Source: Dehalococcoidales bacterium (GTDB taxonomy: Bacteria > Chloroflexota > Dehalococcoidia > Dehalococcoidales > UBA5760). From it: a DNA stretch of 26,246 nucleotides. The stretch is from NCBI GenBank assembly GCA_016931015.1, contig JAFGFP010000003.1, forward strand, positions 1 to 26,246, written 5' to 3'. The notes beneath the pieces are model-generated. The model was not told where the DNA came from, searched no databases, and saw only the letters and a list, made by a program, of their open reading frames with translations. Positions within the stretch are counted from its first letter, which is position 1; the number at the start of each line of letters is the position of its first letter. The translations under genes and the position numbers were made by a program. This document shows, in pieces, positions 15,058-23,653 of this stretch.

Positions 15058-16680
15058 TTGGCAAAACAGATTATCTTTGGTGAGGAAGTGAGGCGGTCGC
15101 TGAAGAGAGGGATAGATACTCTGGCGGACGTGGTCAAGGTGACCCTGGGCCCGAAGGGACACGCCGTGGCCCTGGACAAGAAGTGGGGCGCGCCGTCGGT
15201 GATTGACGATGGGGTTACCATCGCTAAGGATATCGAGCTTCCCGACCCCTTTGAGAACATGGGGGTGCAGCTGGTCAAGGAGGCGGCTACTAAGACCAAT
15301 GACGCCTGTGGTGACGGCACCACGACCTCGACTGTGCTCGCTCACGCCATGGTCACCGAGGGCTTTAAGAACGTGGCCGCCGGAGCCGAGGCGATGGCCC
15401 TGAAGAGGGGCATCGAGAAGGCGACCGAGGCTATCGTCGAGGGGCTGAAAAAGGCCTCTACCCAGGTCAAGGGTAAGGAGCAGATTGCTCAGGTAGCCAC
15501 CATCACCGCCGTTGATAAGAAAATCGGCGACCTGATTGCCGAGGTCATGGAGAAGGTCGGTAAGGACGGCGTCATCACCGTCGAGGAGTCCAAAGGTATC
15601 GCCTACGAGACCGAGTACGTCGAGGGGATGCAGTTCGACCGTGGCTATATCAGCCCTTATTTCATCACCAACGCCGAGAAGATGGAGACGGTGCTGGAAG
15701 ACCCCTTCATCCTGATTACCGATAAGAAGGTCTCGGCGGTGGCCGACCTATTGCCCGCCCTGGAGAAGATACTTCAGGTTTCCAAGAACCTGCTCATTGT
15801 GGCTGAGGACATCGAGGGGGAGGCCCTGGCGACCCTGGTGGTCAACAAGCTCCGGGGAACCCTGAATGTGCTCGCGGTCAAGGCTCCGGGATTCGGCGAC
15901 CGGCGTAAGGCGATGCTCGAGGACATGGCCATTCTTACCGGCGGTAAGGTGATTTCGGAGGAGGTGGGGCGCAAGCTGGACTCGGTCACCGTGGAAGACC
16001 TGGGCCGGGCGCGGCGGGTGGTCGCCGATAAAGACAAGACCACCGTTATCGAGGGTAAAGGCTCGGACGAGGCTATCAAGGGCAGAATCAAGCAGATTAA
16101 GGCTCAGATAGAGGAGACTACCTCCGACTTCGACCGTGAGAAGCTCCAGGAGCGCCAGGCCAAGCTGGTCGGCGGCGTGGCCGTAATCAAAGTTGGTGCC
16201 GCCACCGAGGTCGAGCTCAAGGAGAAGAAGCACCGGGTTGAGGACGCCCTGTCGGCGACCCGGGCCGCGGTGGAAGAGGGCATCCTGCCCGGTGGGGGCG
16301 TGGCCCTGATTAACACCCTGAAGGTGCTGGACAAGCTGGCGGTTACCGGCGACGAGGCTACTGGGGTCAGTATCGTGCGTAAGGCGGTCGAGGAGCCGAT
16401 TCGCTGTATCGCCGAGAACGCCGGCTTCGACGGCTCGGTAATCCTGGATGCCGTAAAGAAGAGCCCCAAAGGGGTCGGCTTCGATGCCGATACCGGCGAG
16501 TTCGGCAGTATGGTGGAGAAGGGTATTATCGACCCGACCAAGGTGGTGCGCTCGGCTCTGCAGAATGCGGCCAGTATCGCCTCCATGGTGCTGATTACTG
16601 ATTCTCTGGTAACGGATATTCCGGAGAAGGAGAAGGCCCCGCCCATGCCCGGCGGTGGTGGCATGGAGGGAATGTACTAA
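15058..16680 (+). CDS. groEL: Chaperonin GroEL
   Basis: The 540-residue ATP-dependent chaperonin has the family's ATP-site motifs TLGPKGHAVALD, GDGTTTSTVLA (GDGTTT at 85-90) and, late in the protein, GGGVALI and DALSATRAAVEEGILPGGG. The start codon is TTG at 15058, giving AKQIIFGEEVRRSL, with AAGGAGGGG at a suitable distance; no ATG lies nearby in frame. The C-terminus is PPMPGGGGMEGMY, with only a rudimentary version of the GGM-repeat tail found in many GroELs. It is transcribed with groES and ends 25 bases before a strong terminator. Confidence 0.98.
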   Translation: MAKQIIFGEEVRRSLKRGIDTLADVVKVTLGPKGHAVALDKKWGAPSVIDDGVTIAKDIELPDPFENMGVQLVKEAATKTNDACGDGTTTSTVLAHAMVTEGFKNVAAGAEAMALKRGIEKATEAIVEGLKKASTQVKGKEQIAQVATITAVDKKIGDLIAEVMEKVGKDGVITVEESKGIAYETEYVEGMQFDRGYISPYFITNAEKMETVLEDPFILITDKKVSAVADLLPALEKILQVSKNLLIVAEDIEGEALATLVVNKLRGTLNVLAVKAPGFGDRRKAMLEDMAILTGGKVISEEVGRKLDSVTVEDLGRARRVVADKDKTTVIEGKGSDEAIKGRIKQIKAQIEETTSDFDREKLQERQAKLVGGVAVIKVGAATEVELKEKKHRVEDALSATRAAVEEGILPGGGVALINTLKVLDKLAVTGDEATGVSIVRKAVEEPIRCIAENAGFDGSVILDAVKKSPKGVGFDADTGEFGSMVEKGIIDPTKVVRSALQNAASIASMVLITDSLVTDIPEKEKAPPMPGGGGMEGMY

Positions 16681-16705
16681 TCCCGTAACCCGACCGGATA
16701 ATGAT

Positions 16706-16745
16706 AATAGCCGTGGTCCGAAAAGGGCCGCGGCTATTTTCTTTT
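16706..16745 (+). terminator. Strong intrinsic terminator after groEL
   Basis: A 14-bp stem pairs 16706-16719 with 16725-16738 (two G-T wobbles) around a GAAAA loop and runs into TTTTCTTTT. It ends the groESL transcript. On the opposite strand the hairpin is not followed by a T run, so it would be weak for the convergent M16 peptidase gene. Confidence 0.92.
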
Positions 16746-16753
16746 AGCATAGC

Positions 16754-18016
16754 TTACAGCGCCAGCAGCTTTGCCAGCGGCTCGTCTTCGGTGACGGGGC
16801 CGACTACGGCCAGGTGCAGCTTGCTATCGGCGATTAGCTCCCGGGCCAGCTCCTTAAGCTCCTCGGTGGTGATAGCGTCGATGATGGCGATTATCTGGTC
16901 GGTGGTGAGAATGCGCTCGGTGAGAATCTCCTGGCCTCCCAGCCAGCCGGCGACGCTGCGGCTGTCTTCCATGCGTAGCAGCAGACGTCCCTTAGAGAAC
17001 TCCTTGGCCCGGATGAGCTCCTCTTCCGGCACCCCTTCCTTAAGCTGGTGAAGCTGCTCCCGGATGGCGCTGGTCGCCGTCTCCAGTTTCCTGAGCTCTA
17101 CCCCGGCCGAGATATTTAGCGAGCCGGTGTCGAAGAAGTGCTCGACGTAGCTGTGGATGCTGTAGGTCAGACCGAGACGCTCACGAATCTCGGTAAAGAG
17201 GCGGCTGCTCATGCCCTCGCCGAGGATGACGTTGAGCAGGTCGAGGGGGAAGCGCCGCGGGTGAAGCAGGGGCAGGCCCGGTATTGCCAGGCAGAGGTGG
17301 ACCTGTTCCGTGTCTTTCTTTTCGATGCGCAGGCGCGGGCCCGGCTTCGGCTGGAAGGCGGTATATCCGAGGTGCGGCTGTTGACTGGCCCAGCCGCTGA
17401 GTATCTCACTAACGGCGCTTACCGTCTCCCGGTGCCGGATGTTACCGGCGATAGCGACCACGGTGTTATCGGGCCCGTACTGGCGCTTCAGGTAGCTAAT
17501 CAGGTTATCCCGGCTGGTGGCGGTCACCGATTCCCGGCTGCCGGCGATGTCGCGCCCCAGGGGATGGTCGGGCCACAGGAGCTCGTCGATGAGCAGATTA
17601 ACCTGCTGCGACGGTATGTCCCGGGTCATGTTTATCTCTTCGATGATGACCTGGCGTTCCTTTTCCAGGTCTGCGGGCTCGAACCTGGGGTGGAGCAGGA
17701 TATCGGTCAGTATATCCAGGGCGGTGGCGAAGTGCTGCCCGGGCACCTTGGCCCAGTAAACGGTCACTTCCTTATCGGTGGCGCCGTTAATGATGCCGCC
17801 GACCCCTTCGATAGCCGCCGAGATTTCCCGGGCGCTGGGTCGCTTCTCGGTGCCCTTGAAGAGGAGGTGCTCGATGAAGTGGGAGATACCGGCCTCGGCG
17901 TCGGGCTCGTAGCGGGAGCCGGTGCCGATGAAGATGCTAATGCATACCGAGCGGGTGTGGGGCATGGTGGCGGTAATCAGCCTTAGGCCGTTATCCAGGG
18001 TCGTCTTGTGGTACAA
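16754..18016 (-). CDS. M16 family zinc peptidase
   Basis: The 420-residue protein is a single-unit M16 (pitrilysin/mitochondrial processing peptidase-like) metallopeptidase. The inverted zinc motif HFIEH gives His46, His50 and catalytic Glu49. A third ligand Glu is at 126/127 (VIIEEINM), the usual 75-76 residues later. The C-terminal M16 half holds the conserved region from LGYTAFQPKPG to the end, including ILGEGMSSRLFTEIRERLGLTYSI. The start is TTG at 18016, with AAGGAG eight bases upstream. It follows surE by 17 bases, so the two form one unit. Relatives include the Bacillus YmxG/MlpA type; the substrate is unknown. Confidence 0.93.
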   Translation of the reverse strand: MYHKTTLDNGLRLITATMPHTRSVCISIFIGTGSRYEPDAEAGISHFIEHLLFKGTEKRPSAREISAAIEGVGGIINGATDKEVTVYWAKVPGQHFATALDILTDILLHPRFEPADLEKERQVIIEEINMTRDIPSQQVNLLIDELLWPDHPLGRDIAGSRESVTATSRDNLISYLKRQYGPDNTVVAIAGNIRHRETVSAVSEILSGWASQQPHLGYTAFQPKPGPRLRIEKKDTEQVHLCLAIPGLPLLHPRRFPLDLLNVILGEGMSSRLFTEIRERLGLTYSIHSYVEHFFDTGSLNISAGVELRKLETATSAIREQLHQLKEGVPEEELIRAKEFSKGRLLLRMEDSRSVAGWLGGQEILTERILTTDQIIAIIDAITTEELKELARELIADSKLHLAVVGPVTEDEPLAKLLAL

Positions 18017-18033
18017 TCGCTTACTCCTTTTAG

Positions 18034-18813
18034 CTAGGATTCCTTAAGTTCCTTAAGGAGCCGGTTACCGAGGCCGTCGTCTATTCGGGGTGGGGGCTGG
18101 TTGAGAAGCTCGGTGTGTAGAGGGGTAATCGAGATATAACCCTTATCTATCGCCCAGATGTCGGTATCCTTAGCTGCGTCCCGTTCTATCTTCTGCCGCA
18201 CCAGCCAGTAGTATGCCTTTCGCCCGTCGTGCCCCTCCTCGACGGTATCTATGTGGCTCCGGCTGGCCAGCCTGGTGAACTTTATCCCCCTGATTTCGGG
18301 GAGTGATAGGCTGGGCAGGTTGATATTGAAGAAGGGGCTGGTCGGCGTGGAGAGATGAGCCAGGTTCTTAGCCAGCAGCGCCGCCAGCCGGGCGGCGCTA
18401 TCCAGATACTGCTCGTCGAGCGAGGCTACCGAGACGGCCAGGGCGGGGAAGCCGTGGAGGTAACCCATCAGGGCCGCCCCGACGGTCCCGGAGATAAGAA
18501 CGTCGTCGCCCAGGTTCGGCCCCGAGTTTATGCCGGAGACGACCAGGTCTACCTTGTCCCTGAGCAGCTTACCCAGGGCCAGGATGACGCTGTCGGTGGG
18601 GGTGCCGTCTACCGAGTAGGCTTCCACATCGGCTACCAGGGGCTTTACCTTCTGCACCCGGAGCGGGTGACGCAGGGTGACCGCGGTGCCCAGTCCGCTC
18701 TGCTCTCTATCGGGGGCGACTACGGTTACCCGGGCGGCCTGCTTTAGCTCCCTGGCCAGTCGCCACAACCCGGGAGCAAAGATGCCGTCGTCGTTGGTTA
18801 CCAGTATTTCCAT
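18034..18813 (-). CDS. surE: 5'/3'-nucleotidase SurE
   Basis: SurE is a metal-dependent nucleoside monophosphatase. The 259-residue product begins EILVTNDDGIFAPG with metal ligands Asp8 and Asp9, then APDREQSG with Ser39, and SGINSGPNLGDDVLISGTVGAA carrying the conserved Asn. The length is normal for the family. The start is ATG 18813 without a strong ribosome binding site. A promoter-like pair lies 44-73 bases upstream on the minus strand, divergent from apt. It is transcribed ahead of the M16 peptidase gene. Confidence 0.96.
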   Translation of the reverse strand: MEILVTNDDGIFAPGLWRLARELKQAARVTVVAPDREQSGLGTAVTLRHPLRVQKVKPLVADVEAYSVDGTPTDSVILALGKLLRDKVDLVVSGINSGPNLGDDVLISGTVGAALMGYLHGFPALAVSVASLDEQYLDSAARLAALLAKNLAHLSTPTSPFFNINLPSLSLPEIRGIKFTRLASRSHIDTVEEGHDGRKAYYWLVRQKIERDAAKDTDIWAIDKGYISITPLHTELLNQPPPRIDDGLGNRLLKELKES

Positions 18814-18856
18814 GCTTTAGCAGCCGAGATATTCTAGGATTCTTTTAATAGTATAA

Positions 18857-18886
18857 AGTCTAGCACGGCTGGGCTGATTACGGCAA
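18857..18886 (-). promoter_or_regulatory. Putative promoter of surE
   Basis: On the minus strand TTGCCG (18881-18886) and TAGACT (18857-18862) are 18 bases apart, each a 4/6 match to consensus. A second -10-like TATACT (18850-18855) lies just downstream without a matching -35. The call is moderate. Confidence 0.45.
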
Positions 18887-18949
18887 ACTTAAGGTAGGCA
18901 GCACGCTCGTTTCCGGTCTTTAGGGGCCCTTTTCGCGGTATATTTCGGC

Positions 18950-18978
18950 TGGACAGCCTGGGTGATAGCGACTATAAT
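18950..18978 (+). promoter_or_regulatory. Promoter of apt
   Basis: TGGACA (18950-18955, 5/6) and a perfect TATAAT (18973-18978) are spaced by 17 bases. Transcription should begin near 18985, leaving a leader of about 65 bases. That leader contains an 8-codon ATG...TAA frame (18990-19013) with no proper ribosome binding site. Confidence 0.75.
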
Positions 18979-19049
18979 CTCAGAAGGGCATGACTCCTCG
19001 GCCCCGGATTTAAGTTTTTGAGAAGTAAGCTAGCGATAAGGGGTGGTTA

Positions 19050-19565
19050 ATGGACGATTTAGAAGCGCTGTGCCGCAGTATTCCCGATTTCCCTAAGAAG
19101 GGAATCCTCTTCTGGGATATTACCCCGATACTCAGGGAGGGCGCTAGCTTCGGGGAGGTCATCGACCGCTTCGGCGATAGATACCGCGATAAAGGAATCG
19201 ACATCGTGGTCAGCATCGAGGCGAGGGGTTTCATCATCGGCCCGGCCATAGCCTACAAGCTGGGGGCCGGGGTGGTGCCGGTCAGAAAGAAGGGTAAGCT
19301 CCCCTGGCACTGTTACCAGGCCAGCTACGACCTGGAGTACGGGACGGACACCCTGGAGATTCATCAGGACGCCATAAAGCCGGGCGAGAAGGTGCTCATC
19401 GTCGATGACCTCTTAGCTACCGGCGGCACCGTGGCCGCGGTCATCGAACTGGTGAAACGGCTTAAGGGGCAGATTGTCGAGATTGCTTTCCTGATAGAGC
19501 TGGAAGCGCTGAAGGGTAGGGAGCGCTTAAAGGACTACCCGGTATTTTCCTTACTGAAGTGTTAG
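19050..19565 (+). CDS. apt: Adenine phosphoribosyltransferase
   Basis: Apt salvages adenine to AMP with PRPP. The 171-residue length is typical. Motifs include IPDFPKKGILFWDITPIL at the N-terminus, SIEARGFIIGPAIAYKLGAG, the flexible-loop region KKGKLPW, the adjacent LEYGTDTLEIHQDAI, and the PRPP-binding loop VLIVDDLLATGGT (115-127). ATG 19050 follows AAGGGGTGG. It has its own promoter, and a second phosphoribosyltransferase-fold gene follows after 91 bases. Confidence 0.97.
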   Translation: MDDLEALCRSIPDFPKKGILFWDITPILREGASFGEVIDRFGDRYRDKGIDIVVSIEARGFIIGPAIAYKLGAGVVPVRKKGKLPWHCYQASYDLEYGTDTLEIHQDAIKPGEKVLIVDDLLATGGTVAAVIELVKRLKGQIVEIAFLIELEALKGRERLKDYPVFSLLKC

Positions 19566-19656
19566 CCTTGGCTTATGGCTGTGGGGGTGGGGCCGGTTTG
19601 CTTATCCTGTCCGGCTATCGCCGGCATGGTTTTTAGATTAGCTGAGAGGTGATGGT

Positions 19657-20382
19657 ATGCGTCTTTCCAGAGAGGCCCCGCTTTTTGAGAATCGCTATGA
19701 TGCCGGACGGCAGCTCGCGGAGAAGCTGAGCGAGTACCGGGGGCAGCCGGTGGTGGTGCTGGCCATCCCCAACGGCGGCCTGCCCGTGGGGTTGCAGGTG
19801 GCCCTGGAGCTCGGGGTTGACCTCGACGTGGTTATCTCCCGAAAGCTGCCGCTTCCCCTGAGGCCGGAGGGCGGCTTCGGGGCCATCGCCGACGACGGGG
19901 CGGTGATTCTCAACGAGGCGCTGGTTAAGGATTTCGACCTGACGCCGGAGCAGATAAGCTACGAGGTGAATAAGGTGCGGCTGGACATCCGCCAGCGCAG
20001 CCTGCTCTACCGGGGAAACCGGCTGCTGGCCACGGTCGGCGGTAAGACGGTCATCATTACCGACGACGGGCTGGCCTCCGGCTACACCATGATGGCGGCG
20101 GTGGAGTCGGTGCGCCGTCGGCGGCCGGCTCAGGTGGTGGTGGCGGTGCCCGCCGCTTCCGGGGCGGCGGTAAAGCAGCTGGAGAAGGTCGCCGATAGGG
20201 TAGTTACCTGCGTCACCGGTTTCATGCCCCGCTTTTATGTTTCTGATTTTTATCGCTACTGGCACGTCCTCAGCGATGACGAAGGCCTTAAGTGCCTCAA
20301 GGAATGGCGCCTGAGGCGCTTCGGACCGAAGATAGAGCCACAGCCGGAAAAACCGGACGATACCCGGCTACCTCAGTCCTGA
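19657..20382 (+). CDS. COG1926-type phosphoribosyltransferase-like protein
   Basis: The 241-residue protein has a type I phosphoribosyltransferase fold: an N-terminal FENRYDAGRQLAEKL segment, AIPNGGLPVG (36-45), DVVISRKLPLP (57-67) and the PRPP loop VIITDDGLASGYTM (132-145). The loop has Ser where Thr is usual (ATG to ASG). This pattern is that of the COG1926 group, whose natural substrate is unknown. ATG 19657 is preceded by GAGAGGTGAT. It follows apt on the same strand. The last 10 bases overlap the convergent cyclophilin-like gene, and no terminator is visible between them. Confidence 0.85.
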   Translation: MRLSREAPLFENRYDAGRQLAEKLSEYRGQPVVVLAIPNGGLPVGLQVALELGVDLDVVISRKLPLPLRPEGGFGAIADDGAVILNEALVKDFDLTPEQISYEVNKVRLDIRQRSLLYRGNRLLATVGGKTVIITDDGLASGYTMMAAVESVRRRRPAQVVVAVPAASGAAVKQLEKVADRVVTCVTGFMPRFYVSDFYRYWHVLSDDEGLKCLKEWRLRRFGPKIEPQPEKPDDTRLPQS

Positions 20383-20753
20383 CCCAGCCTCTCGACGCTA
20401 ATCTCGGTGCCCGAGGCTACCTGATTAAAGACGTCAGCGTCGCCGATTACCTTACCGAAGACGTTTACCGGACTGGCCGGCCGTATCTCCTCGCCCCGGC
20501 TCATCGGCGTGGTGCCGAAGAAGATACAGAAGGCGGTGCCCGGCGGCCAGTAGCCCAGGTCGCCGGCGGCAACCACCTCCCGGGCGTTCTCCGCTTCCAG
20601 GGTGACCGGTATCGAGAAGTATAGCTCCGCTCCCCAGCGGTTTCCCCGCTCCGTAAGGGGCAGGGCGTCCCAGATTGCCTGCGCCGTTCTGGTGTCGTTA
20701 AGCTCGGCGGTAACCTCGACGGCCCCGGCTTTGATTCGGATTTTCTTCGCCAT
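20373..20753 (-). CDS. Cyclophilin-like fold protein (TM1367 / PF04126 type)
   Basis: The 126-residue protein matches the small cyclophilin-like family typified by Thermotoga TM1367. Evidence is the N-terminal KIRIKAGAVEVTAELNDTRTAQAIWDALP, the central WGAELYFSIPV and the signature DLGYWPPGTAFCIFFGTTPMS. There is no evidence of prolyl isomerase activity in this family, and its role is unknown. ATG 20753 has GAGGAGG about eight bases upstream, within the 20-base gap after the ABC permease gene. It is therefore the last gene of the five-gene minus-strand unit. Confidence 0.85.
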   Translation of the reverse strand: MAKKIRIKAGAVEVTAELNDTRTAQAIWDALPLTERGNRWGAELYFSIPVTLEAENAREVVAAGDLGYWPPGTAFCIFFGTTPMSRGEEIRPASPVNVFGKVIGDADVFNQVASGTEISVERLGQD

Positions 20754-20773
20754 ATCGAAAATCCTCCTCTCGT

Positions 20774-21547
20774 TTATTCCGACCTCCAGGAGAGTCTGGA
20801 ATAGAGGTTTATGCCCAGTATCAGCAGCAAGAGCGAAAGCGCTATGGTGAGCGTTACCTGCCCCGTGCCCAGCGGGTTATAGTCGGCGAACTCTTCCCCG
20901 ATGATAAAGTATCTCACCAGGTTGCTGGCTGACGATATCGGGTAGATGCGGGCGAAGCGTTGCAGGGCCGGGGGCAGGAACTCATAGGGAGCGAACATAC
21001 CGGAGATAGAGGCGGAGATTACGGAGATACCCACCCCGGTCATGATAGCCCCCTGCTGGCGCCGGATGAAAGTGCCGATGAGCAGCCCGACACCGGCCGA
21101 AGCGCAGACAATCAGGGCGATAAAGCCGGCCGCTTGCAGTATCTGGGTAGTGGTGCCCGTAAAGCGGGCGCCGGCGGCCATACCGACCGCGATGACCAGC
21201 CCCACGGCCATGGCGGAGAAGGCCCCCAGCGCCAGGATGCGGCCGGTAAAGTCGTTTCTGGGGCTTACCGGCATCGACATCAGCTTGGCGAGCATACCGT
21301 TCTCCCGGTCGCCGGTGATGCTCGAGGGCAGATTAGTCATGCCGGCCATCATCAGGGCAAAGACCATCATGGAGATGGTGATGCTGCCCCGGGCATAGGG
21401 CAGCGCTATGGCGGGGACCTCTCCCGTAAAGGTAAACGAGCTGATGAGCACCCAGATGATGGGCCAGGCTATCGTCCAGAACAAGACCGCTCTCTCTCTG
21501 AGGAACTCCTTGATAGTCCGGGAAAAGGTAGCCGCTACTTGTCCCAT
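20774..21547 (-). CDS. ABC-2 type exporter permease
   Basis: The 257-residue integral membrane protein begins QVAATFSRTIKEFLRERAVLFWTIAWPIIWVL, a typical ABC-2 N-terminus with a cytoplasmic elbow and first helix. Further helices lie at about 47-70, 106-128, 137-160, 168-190 and 228-250. The motif MTNLPSSITGDRENGMLAKLMSMPVS is the conserved ABC-2 coupling region. The ATG follows the ATPase stop by one base, so the two are translated together. The complex probably acts as a homodimer of this permease with two ATPases. Its substrate is unknown. Confidence 0.92.
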   Translation of the reverse strand: MGQVAATFSRTIKEFLRERAVLFWTIAWPIIWVLISSFTFTGEVPAIALPYARGSITISMMVFALMMAGMTNLPSSITGDRENGMLAKLMSMPVSPRNDFTGRILALGAFSAMAVGLVIAVGMAAGARFTGTTTQILQAAGFIALIVCASAGVGLLIGTFIRRQQGAIMTGVGISVISASISGMFAPYEFLPPALQRFARIYPISSASNLVRYFIIGEEFADYNPLGTGQVTLTIALSLLLLILGINLYSRLSWRSE

Positions 21548-21548
21548 G

Positions 21549-22475
21549 CTAGGCTGCCTCCGATATAGTTTTTTCGGTGAGCCTGAAGAAGACGTCCTCC
21601 AGAGAGGGCCGGGTCATCTCGAGGCGGGTTACCTTATAGCCGGCCCGGTCCAGGCTGCGGGCGACCTGAGCCAGGGTCTTGCCGCCGTCCCGGGAATAGA
21701 TGCGGTAGCCTTCGTCCGTCTCCAGCAGCCGCCGGTCGAGGCTCAGTCCCTTCAGGGTCTCGACGATGTCCTCGTTCTTGGCCGCGGTCTCTATGGTTAT
21801 CGCGTCCTCCAGGCCGTGGTTCCTTATCAGCGTCTCCGGGTCGTCCTCGGCGATGATTACCCCGTCGTCAATCAGGCCCACCCGAGAGGCCAGCTCGGCG
21901 TCGCTGCCCAGGTGGGTGATGAGGAGAATGGTGGTCTTTTTGTCTTTGGCCGCCGTTATCAGGCTGAAGAAGTTCCGCCTGGCGGCCGGGTCGAGGCCGG
22001 TGGTCGGTTCGTCCAGTATCAGAATCCTGACCCCTGGGAAGAGGGCGGTGGCCGCTTCCAGACGCTTACGCATCCCCCCGGAGAACTTCTCCACCCGTTT
22101 ATCGGCGTCGTCAGCGAGGCCGATTTTGGCCAGCAGGTCGGCTACCATCGTCTTCGTTTCCGCGTCGGAATGGCCGAGGAGCCGGGCGAAGTAGGTCAGG
22201 TTCTCCCGGGCGGTGAGCTTGGGCGAGGAGAAGTTTTCCTGAGGCACGTAGCCGATGAGCTCCTTGGTTTTCTCCGGCTGCCGGCCGTAGACTTCCAGCT
22301 TACCCGAGGTGGGCTTTCTTATCGAGGCGATGATAGAGGCCAGGGTCGTCTTCCCGGAGCCGTTGGGCCCCATCAGGGCGTAGAACTCGCCCTCCGCTAT
22401 CTTGAGGTTTACCTCCTTGAGCACCTCCTTCTCCCCGAAGCGTTTGCTTAGATTCTCGACGTGTATCGCATTCAT
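21549..22475 (-). CDS. ABC exporter ATP-binding protein
   Basis: The 308-residue ATPase contains all nucleotide-binding motifs: Walker A GPNGSGKTT (36-44), Q-loop Gln79, signature FSGGM (131-135), Walker B ILILDEP (151-157) with the D-loop TGLDP, and the H-loop His188. The C-terminal 90 residues (after about 215) form the extra domain seen in drug/lipid-type DrrA-like exporters. No strong ribosome binding site precedes ATG 22475; the ATG lies at the end of the third unit of a degenerate 39-40 bp tandem repeat. It pairs with the ABC-2 permease immediately downstream. Confidence 0.94.
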   Translation of the reverse strand: MNAIHVENLSKRFGEKEVLKEVNLKIAEGEFYALMGPNGSGKTTLASIIASIRKPTSGKLEVYGRQPEKTKELIGYVPQENFSSPKLTARENLTYFARLLGHSDAETKTMVADLLAKIGLADDADKRVEKFSGGMRKRLEAATALFPGVRILILDEPTTGLDPAARRNFFSLITAAKDKKTTILLITHLGSDAELASRVGLIDDGVIIAEDDPETLIRNHGLEDAITIETAAKNEDIVETLKGLSLDRRLLETDEGYRIYSRDGGKTLAQVARSLDRAGYKVTRLEMTRPSLEDVFFRLTEKTISEAA

Positions 22476-22588
22476 ATCTAAAGCTCTACCCCACTTTCCG
22501 CCGGACGCAGTTCATTTGAAAACTTTATCTCACTTTCTGCCGGGCGCAGGTTTATTTTAAAATTCTAGCCCGTTTTCTACCAGCCGTA
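22472..22588 (-). repeat. Three-unit degenerate 39-40 bp tandem repeat
   Basis: Read on the minus strand, three units fill the whole spacer between the flavoprotein and ABC ATPase genes. The first unit (about 22550-22588) includes the last codons and stop of the flavoprotein gene. The second is at 22511-22549. The third, at 22472-22510, reaches the ABC start codon. Units 2 and 3 match at 25 of their first 31 positions, and all six differences are transitions. Unit 1 matches unit 2 at about 26 of 37 positions with a one-base register shift. In the flavoprotein's frame, units 2 and 3 encode two copies of LRPAES before a stop. Confidence 0.8.
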
Positions 22589-23653
22589 GTCCATGGCCAT
22601 CTTGCCCGCCCGGTAGACCTTTCTCAGCTTGTTGAGCTTGAGGAGTAGCCGCGGGTATTTTATTATTCTGGTGACCCTGGGGGCGTGGCCCTCTCCCTGC
22701 TTAACCCCGGCGAAGAACTTCCCGATGTAGGTTAGATCGCGGTTACCGAGGTCAATCATAATACGCCCGCCCCGGAGCAGGGCTGGGTCGGCCATAGGGT
22801 GGCTCTTTACCTGGCGCTGGTAGTTTTCCAGGTTTTCGATATTATCGGCGAGCAGGCGGCTCGCCTGGATAATCGAGGACAGCCCGCTCAGTCCGGCCGG
22901 GTTGGGCATGGAGGCGGCGTCCCCGATGAGGGCTATTTTCTGCCGGGCCAGGCAGCCGTTCACTCCCGAGCTTGGGATTACCCCGGCTTCCTTTTCTAAT
23001 ATCGGCTGGCGGTCGAGGCCCTTATACTGTAAAAAGGCGTCCAGGTGGGCGAAGTCTCCTCCCACCCCGACGTTGGCCGTCCCCTCCTTGGGGAATATCC
23101 AGGCGTAGCCGAAGGAGAAACGCTTGTCGAAGTAGAACTCCAGGGAGTCCATGCCCGAGGTATCGATGGTGATTTTATACTGGGAGGCAACGATGGTACG
23201 GTGGCTTATCCCCAGGCGGCGTGCCAGGCGCGAAGTCGGGCCGTCGGCGCCGATGAGGACGTCGTACCCGATCTCCCGGCCGTCTTTCAGCCGGATGTGG
23301 CTACCGGCGACGCCGGTTACCTCGGAGTTGAGCAGGAGTTGGCCGCCCTTCCGTTCGACTTCTTCGGCCATACCCCGCAGCCACTCGGTTCGGTTGAGAA
23401 CGGCGCTATCCTTGGGGATGTGGTCGAAGTTACCGCCGGGGAAGATTAGCCTGGCCCCGGTGACCCTTTTGGCGATGTGGGGGCTGGAATCGAAGGGTAT
23501 CTCGTCGAGCCAGCAGAGCCCCAGGGCTTCCCCGCAGGCGGTAGACCTTACCTCCGGCTGCTTTTCCAGGACGAGGGGCTTTAAGCCCCTCTGGAGCAGA
23601 TTGAGGGCGGTAATCAGTCCCGCTGGGCCGGCACCGACGATAACTACCTTCAT
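22577..23653 (-). CDS. Geranylgeranyl-reductase-family FAD oxidoreductase
   Basis: The 358-residue flavoprotein has the N-terminal Rossmann motif GAGPAG (7-12), the family's CGEAL segment (40-44), GADGPTSRLARRLG (135-148) and the second FAD motif ALIGDAASMPNPAG (241-254). These fit the GGR/digeranylgeranylglycerophospholipid-reductase group of the p-hydroxybenzoate-hydroxylase superfamily, whose members reduce isoprenoid chains or hydroxylate small molecules. The substrate cannot be told from sequence. Its ATG overlaps the stop of the GyrI-like gene (ATGA at 23650-23653), so the genes are coupled. The 3' end lies in the first unit of the tandem repeat. Confidence 0.87.
   Translation of the reverse strand: MKVVIVGAGPAGLITALNLLQRGLKPLVLEKQPEVRSTACGEALGLCWLDEIPFDSSPHIAKRVTGARLIFPGGNFDHIPKDSAVLNRTEWLRGMAEEVERKGGQLLLNSEVTGVAGSHIRLKDGREIGYDVLIGADGPTSRLARRLGISHRTIVASQYKITIDTSGMDSLEFYFDKRFSFGYAWIFPKEGTANVGVGGDFAHLDAFLQYKGLDRQPILEKEAGVIPSSGVNGCLARQKIALIGDAASMPNPAGLSGLSSIIQASRLLADNIENLENYQRQVKSHPMADPALLRGGRIMIDLGNRDLTYIGKFFAGVKQGEGHAPRVTRIIKYPRLLLKLNKLRKVYRAGKMAMDYGW

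Noticed and set aside
18990..19013. An 8-codon leader frame (ATG to TAA) in the apt 5' leader
   Set aside because: The purine-rich sequence is only one base from the ATG, and the frame is too short to separate from chance.
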